DNA from: Perkinsus olseni
Lineage: Eukaryota; Perkinsozoa; Perkinsida
Direction of reading: 5' to 3'
DNA length: 38,663 bases
NCBI GenBank assembly: GCA_013115125.1
Contig: JABANN010000329.1
Location: 1-38,663, forward strand
Part shown: positions 22,089 to 32,648 of the stretch, one piece after another
Position numbering within the stretch: position 1 is the stretch's first letter
Layout: each line of letters begins with the position of its first letter
Translations under genes and position numbers: made by a program
Notes under the pieces: model-generated
The model's input: the letters and a program-made list of their open reading frames with translations, nothing else
Told to the model about the DNA's origin: nothing
Database searches by the model: none

Positions 22089-24025
22089 CTAGTTGCACTT
22101 CACTATAGCGCAATGAACGAGCAGCAAGGCTAGCCCTAAGCCCAAGCCGCCAGAGAATGCGCCTTCACCATGCGGAATACAGTAGCGACACAGGTAATAC
22201 ACCAACTTACCATCGAAAAGGTTCCCGAGGGCGACAGCGTACAGACTAGTACTACGGGGGATCTCAAGTAGCTGACGGCGACCACGGACTGGCAGAAGAA
22301 ACAGACACTTAATTGCAGTACGAACCTACAGGAAACACGCACTGTCCATCACAAGGCCCTACCAATAGCCCAGTTACCATCCAATTGAGTTTCCGACTCT
22401 CGACGGCGGAGTTGGCCACTGCTCTGAAGCCATCCTTAAACCTCAGTCGGATATCCGAATGCAAATCCCCGAGATGATAGTACTCGGTGACGAATGCATC
22501 GCGGGTCTGAAATGAACTCTCGCTCGCCCATGTATCTTCCGAAACCGCTGAAGATACTTAAAACGGTAGGATTCCCCTCACCTTTCTCGAGCGCCGCGAA
22601 TCCCGCTCACTGCTTCGACCATGACACAATTCATCACTCGACCGGCTCAGCGCGCCATTGCAGCCCGCCGCGGAAGTGGTGGAGGCCAGCCGGGATCTCT
22701 TGCCATTCACGATAACGTCGACGACCACTCGCTTAAGCTCAGCCGAGGACGACTGTACTGCAGCCTGCAGTGAGCCCTGAGACAGAGACAGTGCCTGCCC
22801 CGCCGGGACTTGATTCAGCCCGAATCAATCACACGAGAGAAAACAAGTTGGTCAGATAATCCGTTCAGCCACCCCGTCTGAAGCCATCCATTCACTGCGC
22901 TAATGCAGGTCACGTTGCTGGGTCAGCCTTGATGATGCCAATACGCTCAGTGAATGCTTGTCCCAGAAATTGAACCCTCGACCTCAAAATTGCAGCAAGA
23001 GTATAGCCATTACCCCAAAACCAGCCCAGGAGACCATAAGCCGTACCTCTGATACCGTCTCTGCCACTCCGTTCTCCAAGTGAACAGTGATGAGCATCTC
23101 CCCAGCGTTGGAGCACAGAATGATCGACACCTTCCCCTCGACGCCAGCCAGGTGTTTCCGAATCTGATTCAACCATTCCTATTACACCCGCCTTGCGTCA
23201 TCCTCACCTGCGGCATGCACTGGACGATAACCGGGTGATACACTCGACTCAGCAGCTTCGACGTTTCTCTCACTGCCTGCGCACACCAGTCGCAAGGGGA
23301 CCCCTCAGCACTCCTCCCACCTCCTCCCTTCCCACTAGCTCCCCGAGGACCAAGTCGCCCCCGGTGCCCGGCACTATATGCAGCACGCACAGGCAGCGGT
23401 AGTGGAAAGCCTCCGATCTCAGAACGGTGACCTGACCTTGACTCAGTCGACACCATCCTGATGACCGTCACCATAGTCTCTACCTTCTCCATAGTACTCT
23501 CCTCGGAAGGCCTCGGCTTTCTTCTGACGTGGCAGCAGTCGCCGAAGCCCTTGAGCGTAGCCACCCCCCAAGTGACTTCCATCAAGTATGGTAGTCGTTC
23601 CAATACACCCATGCAGCTCCTCTTAGCACACTCTAGAATACCTACACCTAAGCACTCTCCACGAAGCCACCACGTCGCGCTGGTGAGTGTAGCGCACCTT
23701 CCTTCGTCTCCTCAGGCCACAGGAACGATGTCGCCTCGGCATGGTCGTCACTACCGTCACGATGATAGCTCTTGAGGTACGCCCTCAATGCTGATGTCAC
23801 GATACCAACTTTTCGCTGCAAATGGGCGTTATAGACCGTGATCGAGACCTGCCTAGAAGAACTTAGCGGGAGAAAATCAATCCAGACGCCCAGCTGAAGC
23901 TAGGATAAGACCCGCTCACTAGATGCGTTCGATAAACACCTTCCTCTTACCTCATCGGCTAAGTAGGCCTCTATTTGAGCGGTCGTGAGTTCATCGCCCC
24001 AGCCCTGGCGAGCACTGGTGGGCAT
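22089..24025 (-). CDS. unknown protein with C-terminal membrane anchor
   Basis: Eight exons agree in phase and boundary: 24025-23951, 23848-23698, 23632-23208, 23163-23047, 22776-22582, 22506-22378, 22325-22211 and 22162-22089, for 426 residues. It starts MPTSARQGWGDELTTAQIEA and continues VSITVYNAHLQRKVGIVTSA, suggesting a helical N-terminal region. The third exon has a basic, Gly-rich linker. Then come IRKHLAGVEGKVSIILCSN and, near the end, DIRLRFKDGFRAVANSAVES. The last 24 residues (GGLGLGLALLLVHCAIVKCN) are one hydrophobic helix, so the protein is probably tail-anchored with the bulk in the cytosol. The intron between exons 4 and 5 is about 270 nt and could hide another exon. No family recognised. 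Confidence 0.6.
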
Positions 24026-24142
24026 GGAAAAGGCAGAAGCCTGACGAGCCCTGTGTCCACTACATTAACACAACAGCACAGTCTGGTAGTTGGATTAGTA
24101 TATAGAACGCTAAAGATGCTATAATGCTATTATTAAAGACAG

Positions 24143-24191
24143 ACGACGACGACGACAGCGATGATGGTGATGATGATTCTTGATGATGATG
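24143..24191. repeat. GAY-type trinucleotide repeat
   Basis: An imperfect GAC/GAT run lies in the 266-nt spacer between the GYF gene's stop and the next gene's start. It is noncoding in the model given here. Confidence 0.8.
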
Positions 24192-24291
24192 CCATCAGAT
24201 AGTACACAGAATCCACACAAACCTCTTCCTCCACAACCACAATGACCACCACAATCACGACCAATTTTCGGATAAAGTTCGACCAGCCATC

Positions 24292-25227
24292 TCACGATCG
24301 GGGAGCAGATGATGTTGCCGGCCCTTGAGCAGTCCTTCGAGCCCTACTGGAGATCAGTGCAGCACAGGTGACGATAACCTGAGCTTCGCTCAATTTAGTC
24401 GAGAATGGCTGATGGCCGGGACCATAGAGCTCGCCCAGCCTGATGAAAGGACCTCCTTCCCTAATAGTAATCTCCAGGTCGTGCGTGAAGTAACCCTTCT
24501 CATACCAATTCCGCATCTCCCCAAACGTGAACGGTCCCCGTTCGACACCCCGAGGGTCCTTGTACCGCCAAAGCTTGTGGCCCGCAGGTATCGCATTAGA
24601 TGCTCTGGTGATCGCCTCCACCCTCTGCTGCAGGGACAACTTCTTCGCAATCTCTTCCTGCTTAGCGGCGTTTTTCTTCGTCCATTCCTCATAGTCCCTC
24701 TCCGCCTGAGCCCGCATCTCCTGCTGAGTCGCAACCGCCCTCGCAGCCGCAGCGGCCGACGACGACATACTCGACGAGCCATAAAACTGGCCGGGGATGA
24801 ACTCTGCCGCGTTCGCTGACAGCTCTTTCCTCTGACCTCTTCCACCACCCAACGCCGTCGCCGAGGCAGCACTCCTAGAACCGGTGGAAGTACTGTTATC
24901 GTTGATGCTCAGCAGTAGGGCTTTCAACTCTCGATTGATGCTAGTGTCGTAGATGTCGATGTCGTCGTTCTTTTGAGCATACACCAGCTTGTCTAGCTCT
25001 GCTTCCGTTAGTCTATGGAAGGTCTCACCGGAGCTTGAAGCCTCAGCGGCCCTGCTGGGAGCTTGCTGAGTCTGCTGTAGAGCGGCTAATGTCGCTTGAT
25101 ACGACGGACCCTGCTGCTTGGCTGCCGGGGCCGCGGCCGGGGGTGCCTTGCTGGGCTCGGAGGAAGTGTCACCGTTGGTCTGAGTACCACTGCTGGCATC
25201 GCTGGGAGAAGATTGATCTTGTCCCAT
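24292..25227 (-). CDS. GYF-domain protein with PAM2 motif
   Basis: One long exon encodes 311 residues. The N-terminus MGQDQSS fits the N-myristoylation pattern (Gly2, Ser6). A low-complexity Ser/Ala/Gln region follows. At about residues 135-147 is ELSANAAEFIPGQFYG, which matches the PAM2 consensus (L-x-x-x-A-x-E-F-x-P) used to bind the MLLE domain of poly(A)-binding protein. A charged helix follows (AERDYEEWTKKNAAKQEEI). The C-terminal third is a GYF domain: LWRYKDPRGVERGPFTFGEM, then NWYEKGYF and GPFIRLGELYG; GYF domains bind proline-rich peptides. Together this suggests an mRNA-bound adaptor in translation control or decay, like GIGYF proteins. The stop used is at 24292; an intron near KLSEAQ could give a slightly shorter end. 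The gene diverges from the + strand run beginning near 25.7 kb. Confidence 0.85.
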   Translation of the reverse strand: MGQDQSSPSDASSGTQTNGDTSSEPSKAPPAAAPAAKQQGPSYQATLAALQQTQQAPSRAAEASSSGETFHRLTEAELDKLVYAQKNDDIDIYDTSINRELKALLLSINDNSTSTGSRSAASATALGGGRGQRKELSANAAEFIPGQFYGSSSMSSSAAAAARAVATQQEMRAQAERDYEEWTKKNAAKQEEIAKKLSLQQRVEAITRASNAIPAGHKLWRYKDPRGVERGPFTFGEMRNWYEKGYFTHDLEITIREGGPFIRLGELYGPGHQPFSTKLSEAQVIVTCAALISSRARRTAQGPATSSAPRS

Positions 25228-25701
25228 AGGGGGAACACAAACTGAAAGCAGGTTGAAGGAGGGACGGTATCTTCTGAAAGATTCCCGACAAGGGTGACCT
25301 CCCGTTATATAGAAGATGCTGAGGAGGCCGCTGCCGGCCCCGAGTCAGCAAGGAGCGCGATGCGAACGACCGAACGCATGAACACGAGTACGAATTCGCT
25401 TGGGTAATTCCTCGAGACTCCGTGCAGGTACAAGGATACGATGTTCCGCCATCATCAACCTTCGACCTAAGATGCACACAGTGAAGATCCGGCTGACGGG
25501 ATATAGAACCAAGCAGACGAGGGAATGGGACCCATATAGCGAGCCCCGAGCCGAGCAGCGGCCACTCACTTGCTTTCTCATGAGATCTTCACTTTCCTAT
25601 CGAAGGTCCCCGGTTCGATCCTAGCTCCGGTATTTTCGACCATCATCTGGCTGTGCAAGATTCTTCCACAACGTATCCCAGGTTGATGTTGTTCGCCAAC
25701 C
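25228..25701. promoter_or_regulatory. divergent intergenic region
   Basis: The - strand cluster begins at 25227 and the + strand cluster begins near 25702, so this roughly 470-nt stretch must carry start signals for both directions. No TATA-like box or clear shared motif was recognised. A GGTTCGATCC sequence at about 25612 resembles a tRNA B box, but no cloverleaf forms around it. Confidence 0.45.
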
Positions 25702-27413
25702 ATGTTCAACCGACATTTCAACCGGACCCCCGACGGTTCTCATTAGGCGAGCAACGGGCCCAACTGGTGCTCCTCCCTAGTACCCTTCCGTCCTGGACGG
25801 CTGCTCTCCCTTCAGGTGCCTTCGACCGGACCAGCAGCCCCACCTAAAGCAGCAAGCGCTTCCAAAGTTCCTAAGAGTAGCGGCATCATTGACAGGAAAA
25901 ATCTCAACTTTCCTGTTTTTCTATCAGTTCCGATTGACTTAACCCGACGCCTCATCTTCCCGAGCCACGTGGAGACTCCTCGTAGACCCGCGGCTCCTGA
26001 AGATTCTGCGTTGCCCAGGCAGGCTCGAGAGGAGACCACTAAGCTGCAGCTTACTAGGTAGTAGGGATGGCTGAGGATATCTGAACTACCCTATATTACG
26101 GAGGCCCTACAATAAGCGTAGAACTCCGAGAAGGGCTGTTGGCTTAGCTTGCCGGGTTCTGGTTGGGAGCCCCGGTCCTCCAGCTTCATGGGCCAGGAAA
26201 GTTTTGCACAAATCACATCAGTTTCGACCAATCCCTGAGAATGGTTCGAGACTCATCAGTCAGCAGTACGGGTGACTAACTCGACTTGATATCGTCAGGT
26301 TGAGATCGCGGGTCGTGGCCGAACAGCAGGCATCGGAAAGGCTTTCTAGTCAGACCAAGACTCTGGAGACCGATCTCAAGGCCCAAGAATGGGCGGCCCA
26401 GGGTAGGACTACGACGGAGCTCAGCAGCTTCATGCGGCTTGCTATGGGTTCATGCAGATTGCTCCGAGGAGTTGGAAGTGGCAGAAGAAGCCGCTAAGGT
26501 GGCGCTGTCGGAGAGTATCTTCCTCCAGAGGAAACTGTGCGAGATATGCCGGCATTTGGAGGTCCGGGCTGCGTTCGAGGAGTCGATTCAAAAGGCCCCT
26601 GATTTCGAATGTAACCGGCTGGACCTTCGGTAATATCCTCTACGCCCATGTCGTCTGATGGCGGTCTGTTGTTAGACTCACCGGCCCCCCACCCAGTAGC
26701 CGTTCGACCGTCTATGAGCACAGTAGGGGTCTGGAAAGCAGCTCCAAGTAGGATGGAGGAGTGCTGTAGTGTGTATGGTGGTGTTTCAGCACGTCTGTCG
26801 ACTCCCAGGCCTGCCGAGCACCCCCTCCACTGGTGAGGTTCTCTCGCTGCGTTGTTGTACTCTCGACCCGTGGGTGATGGTTAGGTCTCTGGACAGGCCG
26901 ATGCTGATGATGAGTTCTGGGCGGCACTTAGGCAACAGATAAATAACATCGATCATTGGCTCCGTCCTGGCAAGGGCAGCAGCAGAAGACACAGTCTTTA
27001 CGGTAGTATGAAGGGCTCCAGACGACAATACCTGATTTTGGGTAACTCACGAGTGACCGCCAGATTCTCAGGGCCACTCTCGGCTATCGGTCACTCGAAT
27101 GCCCCTAGTTGTGGCTCGTCATCCCCTCGGCTCAGGTGCCCGGCCAGTACAGCAGGCGTCGGAGTCCTCAACATACGCAGTCTTAGTGGGGACAGGGAAG
27201 TCTGCATCGTCCATCAGACGGCAGAGTATTCCACTGAGGACCCAGCTACAGAACGCCCTCGAGTCTAGCAGTATCATGTGCGGTAATATCAGGTTGCTGA
27301 GTCAGCTCCACGCCAGTCTTCCGCTGCTGGATTCAACGCTCTTGGCAAAAAATGCTGTCTTGCAAATTTCTGCGCAATCACATCCGACGAGCACTGTCGT
27401 GCGTCCCCTGTAG
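25702..27413 (+). CDS. coiled-coil protein of unknown function
   Basis: An exon after an acceptor at 25815 reads VPSTGPAAPPKAASASKVPK and ends KLQLTR. It splices to LRSRVVAEQQASERLSSQTK, then DCSEELEVAEEAAKVALSES and FLQRKLCEICRHLEVRAAFE. All junctions are in phase. These form a long heptad-like coiled coil. Later exons are Ser/Pro-rich (TGPPPSSRSTVYEHSRG), then QADADDEFWAALRQQINNID. The last open stretch, MPLVVARHPLGSG… to a stop at 27413, contains further Leu-rich helices. The start is uncertain; 25702 is the nearest ATG, but how it joins the 25816 exon is unclear. It precedes PF20 in the same direction, so a cytoskeletal or flagellar role is possible but unproven. Confidence 0.55.
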
Positions 27414-28066
27414 AGTCCTTGACCCGCCTCCAAACGTACCGTGTCCGACCTCGTAATTTATTCCCTATTCCCCTAGAAGGTGTCCCCTAGGGGAAGGCGC
27501 TGGAAGGCGATATCTCCTACGGCAGTACTCGCCCTTTATGTTCTAACTGGCGTGGTCAGTCCGATGGAGTCGAACCAATTCATTCAACGTTATTCTCATC
27601 AGCTGTTTTCAAAGAAACTCTCACGAGGTTTAGAGCTCTTCCGCTCCTCATGCGAGTATCAATAATAGTCACTCTGTTCGGTGTACGTTATAATGATTGT
27701 TCTCAGCACGGACTGCTATGCTCATTTCCAAGCTCGACGGTCGGTCCCAATCCTCACCTGAGGTAACAGTGGCTTCTCGGCAACCAAGGTAAGGCTACGT
27801 GCGGATCGCTGGCCTCATGCGAGCCATGCGATGCTCCTGCCAGCATCGTTTCGAGCAGTCGACAGGTGGTAGAAGATGAAGGCAGCGGGTCGGAAAGCTG
27901 GGTAGGAGTCGGGGGCCTTCCTAACACGCTATGGTGTCCACCGTACAGACTCCGTATCATTGTGTGAACGATCGCCCCGCCCTCTCATCGCCGGAGAGAC
28001 TCGCAGACGAGTCACTCTGTTCGATCGCCTTCCGCGTCACTAGCAGAGGCCGATGTTTGATTGCAG
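27414..28066. other. region with unresolved coding content
   Basis: Short open frames exist on both strands (for example 27480-27665 +), but none can be linked by phase or family. It may contain exons joining the coiled-coil gene to the last exon at 28067-28258. Confidence 0.3.
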
Positions 28067-28258
28067 GTTGCGGCCGCGCCGTACGGCAACCCAGAGAATG
28101 TCACAACAAGGATGATCTCGGATGGGTCTTCCTCGACCAGCCAGCATATGGTAAAGCCTCGGAGCGGGGGCTTCGTCCATAAGGTCTTGGCATCAGGCCC
28201 ATCGTTTGGCCTCCGGGACGCCATCACTATCTACGGGCAGCGGCTCGGTGAACACTAA
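28067..28258 (+). CDS. probable last exon(s) of an unrecognised gene
   Basis: After an ATTGCAG acceptor the frame reads VAAAPYGNPENVTTRMISDG, reaches a GTAAAG donor after QHM, and resumes after an AAG acceptor as VLASGPSFGLRDAITIYGQR, ending LGEH-stop. The 33-nt candidate intron is a multiple of three and has no stop, so it may be retained. It could be the true 3' end of the preceding coiled-coil gene. No domain recognised. Confidence 0.3.
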   Translation, partial: VAAAPYGNPENVTTRMISDGSSSTSQHMVKPRSGGFVHKVLASGPSFGLRDAITIYGQRLGEH

Positions 28259-28552
28259 GTGAGTAGAAATAACTATTGGGCTTCGCTCCGCCAACGGAAT
28301 TTTCTCCGATTTCGACGGAATACGCCGTGAGGCTGCTTCCTCCCTTCTCAGGGTGTCGTCCATCGGCGGCGTCGGCTTTGGCCACGTCTTCCCGCCAGCC
28401 GTGGCAGGTCTGCCAAGAAGGGCGTCCTACGCGTATCGTTAGCCCCATGAGGTCTTCACATGCGGTGTCCTCCAAGAGATGTGCCTGAGCAGCCCAGTTG
28501 CGTTGTAGTGTAAATGAGCTTGCGGGCTTGTCCTGAGTCGTATATCATCACC

Positions 28553-31500
28553 ATGGCGGCTGCCGCAACCGAAGCAAGGCCCTGTGAGGCGAGAGGCGAG
28601 GACCTCGTCGAAGGTGGTATCAGCGGATATAGTGGAGGGTGATGATTCATGCGTTGTTCAGCAGTGGATGCCACACCGGAGCTGATAGGGTCTATTATGA
28701 ATCCTGATGATGATGAGGTCTTGGAGAGGGTCGCGGAAGAGGGGTTCGAGGAAGGTGGTACCCCGGAGTTTATCAGATGGTCCACGGCTGTGTGTCATCC
28801 GCCTACTCGCATCGCCCTCCTATCGAGTATTGGCCATCCTCTCAGACGACGACCTGGATGGGGACGATCCTTTGGGTGATATCGACGCACTTCTGCAGGA
28901 GAGACGGGATCTAGGCAGGAAACATCTGAGAGGGCGGAGGCCACCGCCATACCGAATCACCGGCGTTGAGCGATTGCAGTACTGTTGGTGTAGGGTCGGG
29001 GGATAGGAGATCGCCACTTGAGGCCGAAGTCAGAGTCCGCCCGCCGGTAGTTGATGACTTCATACGCAACTTCTTCATCAAGTAAGTTCGCAAGGGCCGG
29101 CCTAACGTCGAAGATGGCCTCCTCGGCATATGAATTTCTGTGCTCTCCCCGCCGGGGTTGCCTTGTCAGTGGTAGCGCTCCCGAACTCTGCAGTACTATT
29201 CGTGAAGGGGGTATCATTGTGGCTTGATGAGGTCGCCCTCATTCCTGAGTTCGCTGCTTTTCGGTCTGCTCCAGGCACGGCCTCAAGCGATCATTGGATG
29301 CCTTCCAAAACGAGTGGTACAGCTTGCAGCTCTCTGGCAAGCTCAACCCTGCAGCCATGGACGATGAGACTGTCCCGGACTTGTAGTGCCGAGCTGGTTT
29401 GATAACCGAGCTCGCGGTTGTTCTACTTCGAGGATCGTGTGCCAGATATCTCCGCAGTCAGCAGCTCATGGACGTCATCAGGGCGCAGGAGGCAGAGATG
29501 AAGAAGCTGCGGATAGTGGCGGAGAATGCTAAGTAGGCCATTGTAAGGGACGCCCGGGCTTAGTCGTCCAACCTCGCTTTGCTGGGAGGTTGGGTTATCG
29601 CGCGACTCGGCCACCCAACCCTCCAGCAAGGTGCGCCTTTCTTTCGCGTCTTTTGGGAACAGTGGTAGTATGCCCGTACAATGGTCCTCAGGAGCCTTTT
29701 CGATAAGCTCCGACAGCAGAGGGACTTCCATAGGATGCATCATAGAAGGGTGGTCCAGGAGAAAGAGAAATTGATAAGTACCTCCATCGGGGTGGTCGAG
29801 GGGCCTGAGTCGGCCGTCGCAGGCGACTTCAAGCGATTGCGATCGCACTATGAGCAGTACGAGCCGACCCTAACGGAGCTTCGACACAAGTACGAAGTGG
29901 CTATGAAGGAGAAGTTCCTCCTCAAAATGGAGCGGGATAGATACGTAGGCCGAGCGTGGACGCAGGCATACCGGCGGCCGGCGGGTTTGAGTGTCGACGA
30001 CTATCGAGTAGTCGTCGAGTTATTTGCATCGCTAGAATATGACATTTCGAGATTCTAGTAGAGCAATTGCGTGCCCAACTGAGCAGTTGGGTCAGCGTTT
30101 AGTAGTCTGAGCAAACTGCTTGGTTGGTGACATGCGGCTGGGTAGCTAGAGGTGTCAGAAAGTTTGGTCTCAGATGGCGAGGGCATCAGCATTGGAGAGG
30201 CAGATTGACGAATCAGGGCCGACCGAGGGTGTTACCGGAGAGCAGAGCGCTGGTGGGTGATGCGCGGGGTTTAGCCATGTCTAAATATTGCAGATGGACC
30301 GTCCGGCCGGTCCGCTGCTGGTGGGGCGGGTCCTTCTGGGGAGGTCTCGTCACAGCGGAGCCCACGGGCAGGGAGGAAAGGGGATACACCTTGGCCGACT
30401 GAGGTGAGTTTATTGGGACTATCACAGCTGCTGTTGTTGAATGGGCTCTCAGGCAGCGGCACGTCAGGCAGCCGCTGACTTCACACAGAGGATGGGCGAG
30501 GATCCCCCTGCTATGGACGTGGGAATTGCGGAGAACTGCCCTAGCCGGGGATCGAACCTCCGACCTACAGGTTACCAGCCTCCGTTTGGCGAGAACGTTC
30601 AAGGCTCACGATGAAGGTCTGTGTAAAGTGGCGCTTCATCCCAGAATCCCCATGGGTGAGCTTATGCCTCCTCTCGGTCCGTCGGCTCGAGTCCCTTGTT
30701 CAGTCGCCACCACCTCGGACGACGGCACGTGGAAGCTGTGGTCCTTGCCTGATGGCGAGGTACAAATGCACGGCAAAGGGCACAAGGCAAGCCGACCTTG
30801 ATGGCCGAGAGAAGAGGATTTCCATGGTCGTAGGCGTTCGTATCGGATCTGGCGTTCCATCCGGAAGGCTCGGTGTTCGTCACCACCGGCGGTGATCGCA
30901 CTGTGAAGGTTTGGGACGTCATTAAAGTAGGAGAAGTGGCAGCTGGCTGTGGCTGCTGGTATGCTGAGCCTCAGGAGATGTGCCTGGCGACGCTGACGGA
31001 CCACAGTGAGACCGTGTGGAGTGCCGACTACCACCAGTCAGGGGGGTTCTTTGCTACTAGCAGTACGGATCAAACAGTGAAGATCTTTGATAGCAAGGTG
31101 ACGTGTGTGCAGTCGAGTGCTGGACTCCAAAAGGCTGTTTCCGTTAGAGCCTTCGGTGCCGCCAGACCCTTCGCGGCCATGTAGATGCTGTCAACACTGT
31201 GCAGTTCCAACCGTAGGTCACCTGTGCTTGGCAGTCCCTCCCTCCCCTCATGGCCGAATGCAGGTTCACTGGTAATTTAGCTACGGCCTCTGCAGACAAG
31301 ACAGCTTCCATCTGGGATATGAGGACCGGCCTATGCGTGCAGACTTTCTACGGCCACCGCAACGCCCTCAACCATGCCCGCTTCGATAGGAAGGTGGGAA
31401 CGTCGAATTGTCACACCTACTCTTGCTATGTTCGCAATCGGGTCGTCATTCTCTTCATTGCGCCCGATAACATTGTTCGAGGCTTTACGCCTAAGTATTC

Positions 31501-32531
31501 GCCATCGAGTAACCGTCCCCCTGGGCAACAAGTGTATGAACATTGTAAATGAACCGCGCTGATACGGTCGAGTCTTCGACTCGACTGCTCAGCCACGGCA
31601 AGGGGATCATCATTATTCTGCTTCCTTCATAGCGCCGTATGGAACGACTGTGAGGAGAGAAACGGCACAGTGAGAATGCTTCGTGATCATCTCAGTCAAT
31701 ATACCGAGTACACTATAAACGAGGTATTGACTCAGAAAACGTAGCATAGTTCGAGTGTGCTGTTTCTATTGTCCGTGCTCTGTGGAACCGCACGTGGAGG
31801 AGTTGTGGTCGCCATTCGTTATCTACTAATAGGTATCAATAAACTCTATTGATTATTAATATAATTAATCTTTTGTTATTAATTATTTCCACACACTTAT
31901 TGAATAAAGTCATCTTGAGTACTTGTAGTCGTATATATCTATTCATCGCGAATTATTGATGGTCCAAAGTAGACCGCAGCTTGATTGTTCTCCCTTCGGG
32001 TAGGGTATGTATCTGGCTTCAGCGGACGCTGATGGTATAGTGAAGGTGTGGGACCTTCGGATGGTGGCTGAGATCCTGCAGATAGACACTGGCAATATGC
32101 CGGCCAATGAAGTTGATTGGGATACTAGTGGAAAGGTGGATTCTGACTCAGGTCACCTGAGTCAACATCGGGATACCAGTTTATATTCCTAGGTCATTGC
32201 TGTGGCTTCGATGGACTCTTCGGTGAAGTTATTCGACGTCTGGGAGAAGAAATTCCTAATAGCCTTAGAGGGCCACGAGGACTCGGTGAGTCGGATACGC
32301 GGAAGATTCTTGTTCGAAATCTTAATCATCTTCATCGGATACTTGGCATCAACGGAGGTCCTTCTGTTCGGGTGCTGCCGAGTCGGCGATCCACACTGCT
32401 GCTGTTGCTGCTATTCTTCGTCTTCCTCGCTCAAGGTCCAGTCTGTGTCGTTTGAGAGTGGTGGCGAGCCTCCTAGCCGTTATTTGGTATCTGGTAGTAT
32501 GGACGGCACCTTCCGTCTCTGGCAGGGCTAG
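28553..32531 (+). CDS. SPAG16: PF20/SPAG16 homologue, axonemal central-apparatus WD40 protein
   Basis: The protein is a structural component of the central-pair bridge of motile 9+2 flagella. It starts MAAAATEARPCEARGEDLVE and has an acidic N-terminus (NPDDDEVLERVAEEGF; SDDDLDGDDPLGDIDAL). The family's dimerisation segment follows: VVDDFIRNFFIK then GLKRSLDAFQNEWYSLQ. The hallmark coiled coil is QQRDFHRMHHRRVVQEKEKL, then DFKRLRSHYEQYEPTLTELR and KYEVAMKEKFLLKMERDR. Seven WD40 repeats run from RTFKAHDEGLCKVALHP through RTGLCVQTFYGHRNALNH and DADGIVKVWDLRMVAEILQI to SGSMDGTFRLWQG, which is the end. Exon junctions I could verify include 28613/28662, 28754/28828, 29091/29274, 29392/29446, 29532/29692, 30518/30571, 30786/30834 and 31393/32004. 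The junction after MERDRYVG is unresolved. One intron is GC-AG and one is 610 nt. Confidence 0.93.
31394..32003 (+). other. long AT-rich intron in PF20/SPAG16
   Basis: This 610-nt intron is about ten times longer than its neighbours. Its segment at about 31825-31940 is strongly AT-rich (ATTAATATAATTAATC and similar), unlike the rest of the window. No open frame or terminal repeat was recognised inside. Flanking exons match PF20 repeats five and six, so the boundaries are firm. Confidence 0.75.
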
Positions 32532-32648
32532 CATGATGATCGTCATGAAGATTGTGTCTACCTACTTCGTTGCTTTGTGCTGTATCTCGCGACGGGGGTT
32601 GTGTTAAAGCAGTTGGGCGAGCGCCTGTGGCCTTCAGTGACAACCATC

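Noticed and set aside
25560-25640. possible tRNA around GGTTCGATCC on the + strand
   Set aside because: Neither the T stem nor an acceptor stem can form; only the B-box-like sequence is present.
30519-30570. tRNA-like T-loop (GGTTCGATCCCC on the - strand) inside a PF20 intron
   Set aside because: The T stem does not pair, the D arm is about 10 nt too short and the anticodon stem has a mismatch. The PF20 frame requires this stretch to be a normal 52-nt intron.
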